A stretch of DNA of 64,000 nt from Vibrio bivalvicida (GTDB lineage Bacteria > Pseudomonadota > Gammaproteobacteria > Enterobacterales > Vibrionaceae), in assembly GCF_001399455.2 (NCBI RefSeq), contig NZ_LLEI02000021.1, positions 434,001 through 498,000 on the forward strand, read 5' to 3'. Below are positions 47,999 to 57,068 of this stretch, piece after piece; positions within the stretch are counted from its first letter, which is position 1; each line of letters starts with the position of its first letter. Made by a program: the position numbers and the translations under genes. The notes beneath the pieces were generated by a model that ran no database searches, was not told the DNA's origin, and saw nothing but the letters and a program-made list of their open reading frames with translations.

Positions 47999-48511
47999 AT
48001 GAGCAAAATTGCTGTATTTGGAAGCGCTTTTAACCCACCAAGCCTAGGCCACAAAAGTGTGATTGAATCTTTAGCCCATTTTGATCGGGTATTGCTGTTA
48101 CCAAGTATTGCTCATGCTTGGGGTAAGAAAATGCTCGATTACGCTGAGCGATGTGAGTTAGTCGATGCCTTTATTGAAGACTTGGACGTGAGCAATATTG
48201 AGCGTTCAACTATCGAGGAATCTCTTTATTCACCAGAGAACAGCGTAACAACCTTTGCGGTGCTTGAGGCAGTAGAAGCTCAGTACCCTGATAGTGAACT
48301 GACGTTTGTGCTGGGGCCAGATAACTTGTTTAGCTTTGCCAAATTTTATAAAGCAGACGAGATCGTTAATCGTTGGTCTATAATTTGCTGCCCTGAAAAG
48401 GTTCAAGTGAGAAGCACTGATATTCGTAGAGGGCTTGAGCAGAAAAAGGACGTGTCACATCTTGTTACTACAAAAGTTTTACGTAAATTGCTCGAAAAGG
48501 AGTATTATTAA
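47999..48511 (+). CDS. NadD-like nicotinate-nucleotide adenylyltransferase family protein
   Basis: The start is taken at ATG 47999 (MSKIAVFGSAFNPPSLGHKS); an ATG at 47990 would add three residues. The protein is about 170 residues. It has the nucleotidyltransferase motif GSAFNPPSLGH at about 8-18, a variant of GxFNPxHxGH with Ser in place of the first His, and the C-terminal RSTDIRRGL resembling the SSTxIR motif. NadD of E. coli is about 213 residues, so this is a short relative. It should adenylylate nicotinate or nicotinamide mononucleotide, but specificity is uncertain. It is divergent from nadE. Confidence 0.78.
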   Translation: MSKIAVFGSAFNPPSLGHKSVIESLAHFDRVLLLPSIAHAWGKKMLDYAERCELVDAFIEDLDVSNIERSTIEESLYSPENSVTTFAVLEAVEAQYPDSELTFVLGPDNLFSFAKFYKADEIVNRWSIICCPEKVQVRSTDIRRGLEQKKDVSHLVTTKVLRKLLEKEYY

Positions 48512-48543
48512 ATAGGACTTTGTACTATATATTTGAGGCGTGA

Positions 48544-49035
48544 ATGTTAAAGTGTGGAATGATATGTGTAATGTTATCGTTCTCTCCATTTTCTACGGCG
48601 TGTGTGTTGTACCAAGGAGACGGAGCTTCACATTCTCTGCTACTTGCTGGTGCTAACCATCCTTGCGTCTCGGCTTTTGACTTTGATATAGAAACTGATA
48701 CGTCAAATGAAGTCTTCATGGACCTTACCCTTGCAGAGCAAAGCGATGATCACTCCTCATATTGGTCAGACTGGCTGATTAGCAATGACACAACCCCTCT
48801 TATTTCAACCAATAGTGCATCGTCTAAACACTTTGGTGTTGGAGTCTGGGTACCGAATGAGTTGGAAGAACACCTCGCAGACATGAGTGCAGAAAACTGG
48901 ATCAAAAGTCATGGACTACAGCTTAGCTTGGGCTTTGGTGATTTAGACGCAGGAACGCCACGTATGCGACTCGATTACCGATGGCACGAGCAGTATGACG
49001 GTGATTTTATGATGCAGGTGGAGGTGCCATTCTAG
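48544..49035 (+). CDS. small exported protein of unknown function
   Basis: The 163-residue ORF starts 32 bases after the nucleotidyltransferase gene. It has a hydrophobic, Cys-containing N-terminus (MLKCGMICVMLSFSPFSTAC) consistent with a signal peptide, possibly cleaved near 19-20. The mature part is acidic and beta-rich (HFGVGVWVPNELEEHL, LSLGFGDLDAGTPRMRLDYR) and ends in phenylalanine (MMQVEVPF), as outer-membrane strands often do. I recognise no family. It is probably cotranscribed with the upstream gene but need not share its function. Confidence 0.65.
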   Translation: MLKCGMICVMLSFSPFSTACVLYQGDGASHSLLLAGANHPCVSAFDFDIETDTSNEVFMDLTLAEQSDDHSSYWSDWLISNDTTPLISTNSASSKHFGVGVWVPNELEEHLADMSAENWIKSHGLQLSLGFGDLDAGTPRMRLDYRWHEQYDGDFMMQVEVPF

Positions 49036-49071
49036 TCGGCTAGCTCTTCCTCCATAATTAGTTTTTCACGC

Positions 49072-50925
49072 TTATCCATTAGAGACTTGCTGTTGCTGTG
49101 TAATGCGTTCGAAACTTTGTTGAACGATATTTTGTGGCGTGTCAGGTTTTGAAAAATAGTATCCTTGGATCTGGGTACAGTCCATATCATAGAGCTTTTC
49201 AAGAGCGTCTTGATCTTCAACACCTTCTGCAACTAATGATACGTTCAATTGTTTGGCAAGTTGAACAATTAGCCACACAACACGTTCCGCCGTCTCATTG
49301 GTGAGCATATTTCGAATAAAGGTGGCGTCTATTTTGATGCAATCGATCGGATAACTATGGATGTAGTTAAGACTCGAATACCCGGTACCGAAGTCATCCA
49401 ACGCCACTTTAAATCCGAGGAAACGCAGTTTGCAGAGTATTTTTTTCATTTCTTCTGTTTGAGAGAGAAGAACAGTTTCTGTAAGCTCGATAGTAAACTC
49501 ATCGGGCTTAAAGCCAAAACGCTTAATGGTATCTAGAAGGTGCTGTAAGTAACGGCTTGAATTCTGCAGTTCATGAGCTGAGCAATTGAGGCTCAGTTGT
49601 ACATCATGTCCTAAGCCTTTTTCTAATGCTAGTTTAGCTTTACAAGCCAATTCAACGATATGCTCTCCTAATTCAACGATTAAGCCAGATTGTTCAGCGG
49701 CTTCAATAAACTCTAGCGGAGAGATAGTACCCAGTGCATGGCTTTGCCAACGAGCTAGGACTTCAAAGTAGTTCCATTGATTGCTATTTCGTTCAACAAT
49801 CGGCTGAACTGCAACGTACAATTCACTGTCGCTGACGCTTTCTTTGGCAAGTTCCGTCCGCAGTGCATCAATGATAAGTGCTCGTCGGTAATATTGTGCA
49901 CTTAAGTGAGTATCGTAGCACTGAACTTGCAAGTGACGAGATTGCTTGCAGTCTTTAAGTGCTAGGCTTGCGTTTAAAATAATTTGGTCAGCCGATAGAC
50001 TTTGATTATTATTTTTCGCTAAGCCAATACTTGTGGTGAATTTAATTTTATGTACAGGATCTTGATATCCTTTTTCTAGATTCTTAATAATGGCGTGGCA
50101 GATTTTAAACGGGTCACCCGATTGAGTAATAAAGGCGAACTCATCCCCTGCAATTCTAAATGCAAACTGTTCGTCTTCTATTGTACTTTTGATCGTATTG
50201 GCAACAAACTTGATGATCTGATCACCAATATAGTTGCCATATAGATCATTGATTGATTTAAAGTTATCGATATCCAAATAGGCGAGGGTAAAAGGAATGT
50301 TTTGCGTTTCACTTAACCTTTCTAACCTATCTGACAAATAGCTTCGATTCAGTAGCCCTGTGAGGTTGTCATGGGAGACTTCATAGCTTAATTGGTCAAC
50401 GAGTGTTTCAGAGCGAGCCGTTAACCATTTTGATTTAAGGTTGTGAGTGACAATATTGGCAAACAGCTTATGACTATAAATAAGGTCTTGCTTCTCCTCA
50501 GACTTAATCGCGCCTGTGTAAGCAGAGAGAAGAATACCCAGTACCTCGCCGTTATGGGTTTTCAATGGTATGGCTAAGTAAGACTCAATATTGTGTTCAG
50601 TAATATATTGTTCATTAGGATGTAGGCGCTGAGCGTTGGACGCACAGATGATGTAGTCTTGATTAGACTTAACTACGAAAGTACAGGTACTGTGAGTGAG
50701 AGGCGCAAGATAATCGTTTCGTTGCAATTTAGCGCCACTCGAAGATGCCAACAGGGTTGATCTATTGGTAAATTGATCGAGTTCAATAATGCACGTACAA
50801 AACGAGTCAGAGTAATACTGAAGTTCCAACGTAGCTTTGTTCAGTAGATCTAGCCCATCCAAGCTCAGAGTTTCGTTAATCGTCTCGATGCTTAACGAGT
50901 TCTGTACTGACGTTGTCCTAACCAT
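49072..50925 (-). CDS. GAF-GGDEF-EAL c-di-GMP protein
   Basis: The 617-residue soluble protein has an N-terminal GAF-like domain (about 20-165), a GGDEF domain (about 185-340) and an EAL domain (about 355-605). The GGDEF motif reads AGDEF at 259-263, a variant that is often but not always active. The EAL core reads EVL at 387-389, and ELTETVLL, DDFGTGYSS, KIDATFIR and EGVEDQ are all present, so phosphodiesterase activity is likely. It may be a bifunctional or mainly hydrolytic enzyme. It is convergent with the small exported protein gene. Confidence 0.9.
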   Translation of the reverse strand: MVRTTSVQNSLSIETINETLSLDGLDLLNKATLELQYYSDSFCTCIIELDQFTNRSTLLASSSGAKLQRNDYLAPLTHSTCTFVVKSNQDYIICASNAQRLHPNEQYITEHNIESYLAIPLKTHNGEVLGILLSAYTGAIKSEEKQDLIYSHKLFANIVTHNLKSKWLTARSETLVDQLSYEVSHDNLTGLLNRSYLSDRLERLSETQNIPFTLAYLDIDNFKSINDLYGNYIGDQIIKFVANTIKSTIEDEQFAFRIAGDEFAFITQSGDPFKICHAIIKNLEKGYQDPVHKIKFTTSIGLAKNNNQSLSADQIILNASLALKDCKQSRHLQVQCYDTHLSAQYYRRALIIDALRTELAKESVSDSELYVAVQPIVERNSNQWNYFEVLARWQSHALGTISPLEFIEAAEQSGLIVELGEHIVELACKAKLALEKGLGHDVQLSLNCSAHELQNSSRYLQHLLDTIKRFGFKPDEFTIELTETVLLSQTEEMKKILCKLRFLGFKVALDDFGTGYSSLNYIHSYPIDCIKIDATFIRNMLTNETAERVVWLIVQLAKQLNVSLVAEGVEDQDALEKLYDMDCTQIQGYYFSKPDTPQNIVQQSFERITQQQQVSNG

Positions 50926-51048
50926 AACGGCAACTCACTGTTATTGTGATTTGTATCACTTAATTGTTGGTCTAGTTACTAATTAAATATGGTACGAGTC
51001 GCATATTAATGCAAATGACAAATATGACTTTCTGTTTGGAAAATGGTG

Positions 51049-51933
51049 CTATTGTTGATTGGAAAGGCGTTCTTTCAAGTAGTCTAGAAATAATTGAGTA
51101 CGAGTATGCTGATAGTCAAGTTTTGGGTAGTAGGCGTAAACTGTTGCTTCGTCAGCAGTTATATCGGGTAAGATACGTTGTAAAGCGCCAAGCTTAAGAT
51201 CCTCTTTGATCATCACGTCATTAGTCAACAGTAATCCCATGCCACTTTTGGCTGCGTAAAAAAGTGCTTCTGGATTGGATGTGGCAAAATTGCCATTGAG
51301 CACAATCTTTTGCCCATTGGTCAAGCAAATCTCACGTTGAGTTCTCTCGCCCCAAACTAACATATTGTGCTGAGTAAGATCGCGATAGTCTTGCGGTTCA
51401 CCAAATTGCTTTATGTAGCCTGGTGAGGCATAGAATCCGGCTCGATGCTCAAAAAGTGGAGTGGCTTTGAAACTGAGTGAGTTTAGTTGCTCAATCTCTC
51501 GGCTGATAAACAGATCCAAACTCAGTGTCGGTAATTGACCGGGAGTGGTTGTGATAAGTTGAATGCGGATGTCGGGATACATCTGCAAAAAATCATTTAG
51601 GTATTGAACCAAGAATTTAGATCCAACCGCAAGTGTCGCGCCAATCTTTAGCAATCCTGCTGGTGTCTGAGATACTGATCGGGTTTCATCAACAATCGAC
51701 TGCCAACCATCAAGTTGAACTTTGGCGCGTTCATAGAACAGCGCACCCGCTTCAGTTTGTGTCACGGAACGAGTGGTTCGTTTTAGCAACTGAACACCGA
51801 TGCGTTCTTCTAGCCAATGAATACGTTTACTGATGGCAGAGCTGGTGGTATTAAGAGTTCTTGCTGCACCATTAAAACTGCCTTCATCAACAACACGAAT
51901 ATAACTTTGAACACTCTGAATCCAATCCATCAT
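51049..51933 (-). CDS. LysR-family transcriptional regulator
   Basis: The 294-residue protein has the LysR helix-turn-helix (MMDWIQSVQSYIRVVDEGSF, then NGAARTLNTTSSAISKRIHW, about 1-60) and a CrgA-like effector domain (about 90-285). It is divergent from an EmrD-type drug efflux gene with a 106-base AT-rich gap, the usual arrangement for LysR control of an adjacent exporter. The inducer is unknown. Confidence 0.9.
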   Translation of the reverse strand: MMDWIQSVQSYIRVVDEGSFNGAARTLNTTSSAISKRIHWLEERIGVQLLKRTTRSVTQTEAGALFYERAKVQLDGWQSIVDETRSVSQTPAGLLKIGATLAVGSKFLVQYLNDFLQMYPDIRIQLITTTPGQLPTLSLDLFISREIEQLNSLSFKATPLFEHRAGFYASPGYIKQFGEPQDYRDLTQHNMLVWGERTQREICLTNGQKIVLNGNFATSNPEALFYAAKSGMGLLLTNDVMIKEDLKLGALQRILPDITADEATVYAYYPKLDYQHTRTQLFLDYLKERLSNQQ

Positions 51934-52039
51934 ACCACCTTATTATTTCTTATCTGGAACTAATTACTTTCCATAGCGGTATATTATCATTAGTTAGTGG
52001 ATAATTTAAACTGGCATCACTGTTGAATGAGGAGATGCT

Positions 52040-53218
52040 ATGAAGAAAACACCCATTTTGTTAGCGATGATGATCATTGCTACTGGTCAGGTTGGGGTCA
52101 GCATCTATCTTCCTTCGCTGCCATTGATCAGCAATAGCCTTAATGTTGGCCAAGCTGATGTACAACTCCTTGTCACTGTTTTTCTTGTTGCGTTTGGCCT
52201 ATCTCAGCTATTTTACGGTCCTTTATCTGATTCAATTGGTCGACGCCCAGTTTTTATACTTGGTCAGGGGATTTACTTGGCTGCGACAGTTTTGTGTATC
52301 GCGTTTGCTGACAACTTAACTATCTTGATATTAGGCCGTTTTTTACAAGGTTTAGGCGCTGGCAGCGCGTCTGTCTTAGGCCGAAGTGTCTTGCGTGACA
52401 GTTATGAAGGCGCACAGCTCACTAAAGCGTTATCCTACATTTCAATTACCGCTTCCATCATGCCAATCATCGCGCCTGTTATGGGAGGCTGGATCGCCTT
52501 TTATCTAGGGTGGGAAGCTGTGTTTATGTTTGTTTTGCTCTACTTGATAGCGATCTTTACCCTTGGTTATTTTGTTCTTCCTGAAACCATGACTTATGGC
52601 AAGACACGCTTCAACTTATTGAGTGTTATTAAGAACTACGGAACACTGGTGAAGAACAAGCAGGTAATTTCAAGTGCGAGCTATAACTGGGTTACTTATC
52701 TCACTTGTGTTGTATCCTTGTCTGTTATGCCATTCATCTTGCAGCATCAATTAGGCTTGACGGCAGCTGAGTACGGTTCAGTGATGATCATCCCATCTGG
52801 TGGGTTAATGATGGGCAGCTTACTGCTTAATGTAGTCAACCGTTATCTTAATACCAAGCAAATACTTGGGCTGGCAATTTCAACCATGATGATCGCTGGA
52901 CTGTGGTTGCTAGTGACTGAAGTGACCTTGTTTAACCTAGTGTGGGCATTTACCCTGTTGACAATTGCCCAAGGTTTGGCAACACCAATTTCAATTAGCA
53001 TGTTGCTCGAACCACATAAAAGGCAGGCAGGTTCAGTGTCTGCGTTGTCAGGAGCGGTGCAAATGTGTTTATCGGGGGTGCTAGGAGGTTATCTCGTTGA
53101 GAACTGGGTCAATAGTCAAATGAGTATGGGAGTGTTCTATTTAATTTCGGCGACTACGATGGGCTTGGTGTTGTTGTTCTCGAAAAAGATGCTTGTCGCA
53201 CAGCAAAAGTTTGCTTGA
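52040..53218 (+). CDS. emrD: EmrD-type MFS multidrug efflux pump
   Basis: The 392-residue protein has 12 membrane segments of the major facilitator DHA1 type, with the loop 2-3 motif GPLSDSIGRRPVFILGQGIY and the motif LQGLGAGSASVLGRSVLRD. Length and sequence (MKKTPILLAMMIIATGQVGV start) match EmrD, which expels amphipathic drugs using the proton gradient. ATG 52040 follows GAGGAG. The divergent LysR gene is the probable regulator. Confidence 0.88.
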   Translation: MKKTPILLAMMIIATGQVGVSIYLPSLPLISNSLNVGQADVQLLVTVFLVAFGLSQLFYGPLSDSIGRRPVFILGQGIYLAATVLCIAFADNLTILILGRFLQGLGAGSASVLGRSVLRDSYEGAQLTKALSYISITASIMPIIAPVMGGWIAFYLGWEAVFMFVLLYLIAIFTLGYFVLPETMTYGKTRFNLLSVIKNYGTLVKNKQVISSASYNWVTYLTCVVSLSVMPFILQHQLGLTAAEYGSVMIIPSGGLMMGSLLLNVVNRYLNTKQILGLAISTMMIAGLWLLVTEVTLFNLVWAFTLLTIAQGLATPISISMLLEPHKRQAGSVSALSGAVQMCLSGVLGGYLVENWVNSQMSMGVFYLISATTMGLVLLFSKKMLVAQQKFA

Positions 53219-53269
53219 TAGCGCTATGGGTATACAATGCCCGAAAATTTCTATTTTGAGATGAAATCA

Positions 53270-53620
53270 ATGGAACTAAAAGATTTTGAAACACTGGTAA
53301 AGTTACTATGTGAAAAAGAAAACTTGCCACAAGCCTTGGAAGTTTTGAAAGCAAGTGAAGATCAAGAGATCGCTGAGGCAGCACTGTCATTGACAGGTCA
53401 GTTTGCTCTGGCTGAAGTCGACGAAGCAAAGCGTATTTATCACATCACTGTACAGACCAATGAACAAGGCGAAGAGCAAGAATTTGTCGAGCACGTCATG
53501 GATGAAGGTGATGATGTGATTCGTTTTGTTGCTTGGTTCTTTGATGTGATGTTTGATGTTAAGCGTAAAGACACTTACCAAGTGGCAGGAAAAACCTATC
53601 AACAACCAAAACGCGGTTAA
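53270..53620 (+). CDS. small conserved-looking protein of unknown function
   Basis: The ATG at 53270 (MELKDFETLVKLLCEKENLP) gives about 116 residues; in-frame ATGs at 53237 and 53261 are less likely, since GAG precedes 53270 by eight bases. The protein is acidic and helical, ends VAGKTYQQPKRG, and has no signal peptide or membrane segment. I do not recognise a family. It lies 51 bases after emrD and is probably a separate cytoplasmic gene or the emrD operon tail. Confidence 0.66.
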   Translation: MELKDFETLVKLLCEKENLPQALEVLKASEDQEIAEAALSLTGQFALAEVDEAKRIYHITVQTNEQGEEQEFVEHVMDEGDDVIRFVAWFFDVMFDVKRKDTYQVAGKTYQQPKRG

Positions 53621-53633
53621 TGGTTGAAAATAA

Positions 53634-53678
53634 TGTGATTTAGATCTTGTTTTTATTTTATTTGTGATTAAAATCACA
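53634..53678 (+). promoter_or_regulatory. two CRP-like sites upstream of a 45-residue gene
   Basis: TGTGATTAAAATCACA at 53663-53678 is a perfect TGTGA-N6-TCACA match, the CRP consensus. TGTGA-TTTAGA-TCTTG at 53634-53649 is a weaker copy 29 bases upstream. They lie just before the small gene at 53701. Confidence 0.75.
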
Positions 53679-53700
53679 TTTAGACTTTAAGGAGATAATC

Positions 53701-53838
53701 ATGAATCACGAATTAGGCAACGCATATCTAGGTCAGATGATCGCAAAGCAAGCCATGCAAGATGCACTTTATGGTAAGCCTAAAGCGAAAAAGAGCACCT
53801 TCATCAAGCGTATGATGAAAAAAGTGACCAGCGCGTAA
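53701..53838 (+). CDS. 45-residue basic protein, unknown function
   Basis: The ORF starts at ATG 53701 with AAGGAG seven bases upstream, a very strong ribosome binding site. It encodes MNHELGNAYLGQMIAKQAMQ and ends KKSTFIKRMMKKVTSA, highly basic at the C-terminus and likely helical. The strong start, the CRP-like sites upstream and a clean terminator (53891-53932) support a real small gene. I do not recognise it. The basic amphipathic tail could bind nucleic acid or membrane. Confidence 0.68.
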   Translation: MNHELGNAYLGQMIAKQAMQDALYGKPKAKKSTFIKRMMKKVTSA

Positions 53839-53890
53839 GTGCAAGAGAATTTTCGTTGAGCCATGCAGGTTGCTTGTTTTGGCTCTTCAA

Positions 53891-53932
53891 AACAAAGCCC
53901 CGCTTTATCAAAAGCGGGGCTTTGTTATTTTT
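53891..53932. terminator. strong terminator after the 45-residue gene
   Basis: AACAAAGCCCCGCTTT (53891-53906) pairs perfectly with AAAGCGGGGCTTTGTT (53911-53926) across 4 bases, followed by ATTTTT. It is nearly symmetric and lies between convergent genes. Confidence 0.95.
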
Positions 53933-53943
53933 GTAGCTCTAAC

Positions 53944-54543
53944 CTAAAGAGAAACCACGTTATCAGGCACAGTGGTTAGTCCTCTCTCTTCAACCCAAGC
54001 GGTTAAGTTATCCGCACCACCAATGTAATGACCATCTAACCAGATTTGTGGCACGGTCACAGGTGTTTTTTCTCCAATGTGCGCTTTTACTTCAGGAATC
54101 ATTCGGTAGAGTGCAGCGCTGTCTTTTACTACGTCATAGTATTGGTAATCGATTCCCGCTTCATCCAAGGTTTTCTTCGCTTTGACGCAGTAGGGGCAGG
54201 TTGCCTTACCGTAAACGATATTACCTTTGAGTGTGTCGTGTTTTGTCCACTCTTGAATCACCGATTGTACTAACACACCACGGTTGAGTGCTTCTCCTTG
54301 GCTAACTACTTTTCCTTCGACCATAAGAATAGGTGCGTGCCATGCTCCTACTTTTAGCGGTTCCCACCAATGAGAGAGCCAATCTTTCACTTCAAGTTCT
54401 ACCGGTATACCAGCAAGCTCATTTTCAAAGGTATCTTTAAGTATATCTTTGGTCAGAGTACATTCCCCGCAAGGGATATTGACCTTAAATGGTCCCCAAC
54501 TGCCAGCCCAGCGATAAAGTGTTAATTTGATTGGTTGTGTCAT
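53944..54543 (-). CDS. two-domain glutaredoxin-like protein
   Basis: The 199-residue protein has two thiol-redox halves. Residues 1-100 are thioredoxin-fold-like with a CGEC motif at Cys25-Cys28 (NIPCGECTLTKD). Residues about 105-190 are a glutaredoxin with CPYC at Cys116-Cys119 (VYGKATCPYCVKAKKTLDEA) and the GSH-binding TVPQIWLDGHYIGG segment. The C-terminal half resembles GrxA/GrxC. The fused N-terminal half, with its own Cys pair, is less usual. It should reduce disulfides with glutathione in the cytoplasm. Confidence 0.86.
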   Translation of the reverse strand: MTQPIKLTLYRWAGSWGPFKVNIPCGECTLTKDILKDTFENELAGIPVELEVKDWLSHWWEPLKVGAWHAPILMVEGKVVSQGEALNRGVLVQSVIQEWTKHDTLKGNIVYGKATCPYCVKAKKTLDEAGIDYQYYDVVKDSAALYRMIPEVKAHIGEKTPVTVPQIWLDGHYIGGADNLTAWVEERGLTTVPDNVVSL

Positions 54544-54582
54544 AGAGATCTCTCCGTAAAAGCTATGACTTATTAGAACGAG

Positions 54583-55485
54583 TTAACTCGAAAATTCTTT
54601 CAGTGCTTTCGGCTTTTTTGCTTCCCAACGGGTAATAAAGGCTACTGACGCTATGATAATTGCTGCACCAAGCCATAGCCTACCCGGTGGAACCCAACCA
54701 AAAAACATCCATCCAGCGAGTACATTAAGCGGAAGTTTAGCGTGATCAAAGGGTTGAACAAATGAGGCGTCGGCGACGGAATATGCTTTAACAATAGCCC
54801 ACTGGGCAAGCGCTGTCATCGTGCCCGCAGCAATCAAGATTAACCACAACGTGCCACCGCTTGGAATCTGCCAGTCTGGAATCGCCAGTAAAACATTAAA
54901 TGGAGTGATCAATATCAGCAGATACACCACCATAGTTGAAGGTGAATCCTGAGAGGAAAGCTTCTTCACCATGAGAGCATAACAAGCCCAAAAGAACGCC
55001 GCCCCTACTGGAAGTAGTGTCGCCCAGCTAAAGTCATCAGCCCACGGCTCAAGAATTATCATTGCGCCAATAAAGCCGGTGATGGTTGCTCCCCAACGAG
55101 CTAAGCCAACTCTTTCTTTGAGAAACAAACCAGATCCAATGGTGGCAAACAGAGGAGAGGTCATAAGCAGCGCGATGCCTTGCCAAATAGGAACGGGATA
55201 AGCCAGCGCCCATAGCCAGAGCTGAATACCAATCACCGCTAAAAAAACGCGTAAGATGTGCATACCCAGATTCTGCGTACGTAATGACTGTTTGATCCCA
55301 AGTGTTTTCAAGTAGGGAAGAATTACCACAAGCGCAATTGCATATTGAATAAGAGCAACAGTGGTCGATGAAAGACCGTAATTGATACTCGCCATTTGAG
55401 CTAAGCTGTTTACGATGGCAAAAGCTAGTCCTGCGCTTAGCATCCAGCTAGCGCCTTGAAGTGGATGGTGGTTTTGGGTGCTCAT
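54583..55485 (-). CDS. DMT-superfamily (EamA) exporter
   Basis: The start is set at 55485 (MSTQNHHPLQGASWMLSAGL), shortening the longer frame by 12 residues; no clear ribosome binding site favours either. The 300-residue protein has ten membrane segments in two EamA repeats (the first ending near 145). The substrate is unknown. It follows no obvious partner; the glutaredoxin gene lies 39 bases downstream and could be cotranscribed. Confidence 0.83.
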   Translation of the reverse strand: MSTQNHHPLQGASWMLSAGLAFAIVNSLAQMASINYGLSSTTVALIQYAIALVVILPYLKTLGIKQSLRTQNLGMHILRVFLAVIGIQLWLWALAYPVPIWQGIALLMTSPLFATIGSGLFLKERVGLARWGATITGFIGAMIILEPWADDFSWATLLPVGAAFFWACYALMVKKLSSQDSPSTMVVYLLILITPFNVLLAIPDWQIPSGGTLWLILIAAGTMTALAQWAIVKAYSVADASFVQPFDHAKLPLNVLAGWMFFGWVPPGRLWLGAAIIIASVAFITRWEAKKPKALKEFSS

Positions 55486-55647
55486 TATATAGGTGTCTGA
55501 AAAATAGATAAGCTGAATCATACGATGTAATTTAGCTCAGGTCACTCGACGAATTTGCTCTTGCTAGACAAATCCGCCGCGAGAACTACAAGTATCTAGC
55601 TTTCCATATTAGCTTTTGATGATAACCTGTGCTCTTTAGTCTCGACC

Positions 55648-56895
55648 TTATATACTCGCAATGACACGCTTTTGAGATGGTGGAAAGTAAGAAATAGAGT
55701 CGATAAGAATATCAATGAGTACGTCGTAATTGTCACCGTAAATGGCCTTCCAATCTTGTAGGTTATTGTCTAGGTGGCTAAATACAGAGTACCAGTCGCC
55801 ATAAGATTTTATGGTTAACATCGTTTTGAACTGTTGATCTGCAATTGGGTCTTCTTTTTTGCGAAATATGGCTCCTAGTTTTTTGAAGCCATCTCGTCTT
55901 AAGACAAGTTTTCCTTGTTTAATTTTCACAACAACTGGGAACAACATGCTTTCTGAATCACAAGTAAGGTGTTTCATAAACTCGATCTTGTCTTCTCTAT
56001 TTCCTTTTACAATCGTGTATGATTCGTGGGAGAAACTTCTTTCTTTAGCTTTGAGAATGATTTTTCCTTCTATTTTAACAGCACCGCTGATCCAAAGTGT
56101 ATCCGCTTTTATTTCAACAGATGGAGTCACGCTCAGTGGAACTTTACAAACTTCTAAAATGGCATCATGAGCAAAGTCATCTAGAATGACATCTAACTCT
56201 TTATTGACTTTATCGCTTAGGAGAGCATTAAAAATCTCTTTTACATTGCTACTGACTTGATTTATTTTTCTATCAACAAAGACCGTTTCTTGAGGGTTTA
56301 CTAAGGCTGCTTTACCCCTTTCGATATCATCGGCAAATACGTATCCTCTAACTTTTTCACCAAGAAAATTTGATTTTACAATATAAAAATCCTGACCAGA
56401 GTCCATGCCAATAACTTTTAGTTTTTCTGTAATCTTGGGGTTGGTAGAAGACATGAAAACGTCATTTTTCAGTGTGTCGTCACCATTTCGATAAGACGTT
56501 ACTTTCTCCAAGTTTGGCCTTTTGTATATTACAATCTCTGTTCTTGGGAATAGATATTCTCCATTGAATAAAGAAGAGCTACTTAGTGACTCTTGGAGTA
56601 CAAAACCGACTTTCCCTAAGTTGGTTTGTACTTTTAAATAGCATTTTGGAATAGGAGGGCGATGGGCTCTTTTATGGTGATTGATTGTTTGCTTTCTGAT
56701 TGTTTTTACCATTGTTCCTGAAGGCAAATATGAGGAAACATTCGCATTCCCTTTGTCTAAAGAAAGCATAAAAGTACCTTTGTCGATGACATGTATTTGA
56801 TTTGATGCTTTAAAATTGTCACATTCTTTTGCCTGTACGCCACCAACAAAAATAACAATTAATAGAATAAGGTGGTTTCTAAACTTAAAATCCAT
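55648..56895 (-). CDS. exported protein with SH3-like N-terminal region, unknown function
   Basis: The 415-residue protein has a signal peptide (MDFKFRNHLILLIVIFVGGVQA, cleavage near 22). A region with SH3-like repeats follows (about 30-190; SYLPSGTMVKTIRKQ and LGKVGFVLQESL, then KSNFLGEKVRGYVFADDIER), then a charged region with no recognised domain (about 195-415). It is the last gene of an AT-rich block downstream of a lipase gene (173 bases gap). I cannot assign a function. SH3-like domains in secreted bacterial proteins often bind peptidoglycan, but that is inference. Confidence 0.62.
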   Translation of the reverse strand: MDFKFRNHLILLIVIFVGGVQAKECDNFKASNQIHVIDKGTFMLSLDKGNANVSSYLPSGTMVKTIRKQTINHHKRAHRPPIPKCYLKVQTNLGKVGFVLQESLSSSSLFNGEYLFPRTEIVIYKRPNLEKVTSYRNGDDTLKNDVFMSSTNPKITEKLKVIGMDSGQDFYIVKSNFLGEKVRGYVFADDIERGKAALVNPQETVFVDRKINQVSSNVKEIFNALLSDKVNKELDVILDDFAHDAILEVCKVPLSVTPSVEIKADTLWISGAVKIEGKIILKAKERSFSHESYTIVKGNREDKIEFMKHLTCDSESMLFPVVVKIKQGKLVLRRDGFKKLGAIFRKKEDPIADQQFKTMLTIKSYGDWYSVFSHLDNNLQDWKAIYGDNYDVLIDILIDSISYFPPSQKRVIASI

Positions 56896-57068
56896 TTTGT
56901 CTATACCCTCAGATTGTGTTCTAGTTGTTTACTAAACTGACAAAAGAAATAGGAAAGTAACCGCTTAGTATAGTCACCAATTACTATTATTTTTCTGTGC
57001 TGTGATTGGTTTTCTGAGCCACAATCAGCTAGCTATTTAATTGATAAGTGCATCTATTTAATATTAGG

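Noticed and set aside
51009..51197. 62-codon plus-strand ORF over the end of the LysR gene
   Set aside because: It lies mostly antisense to the LysR coding region and has no recognisable product.
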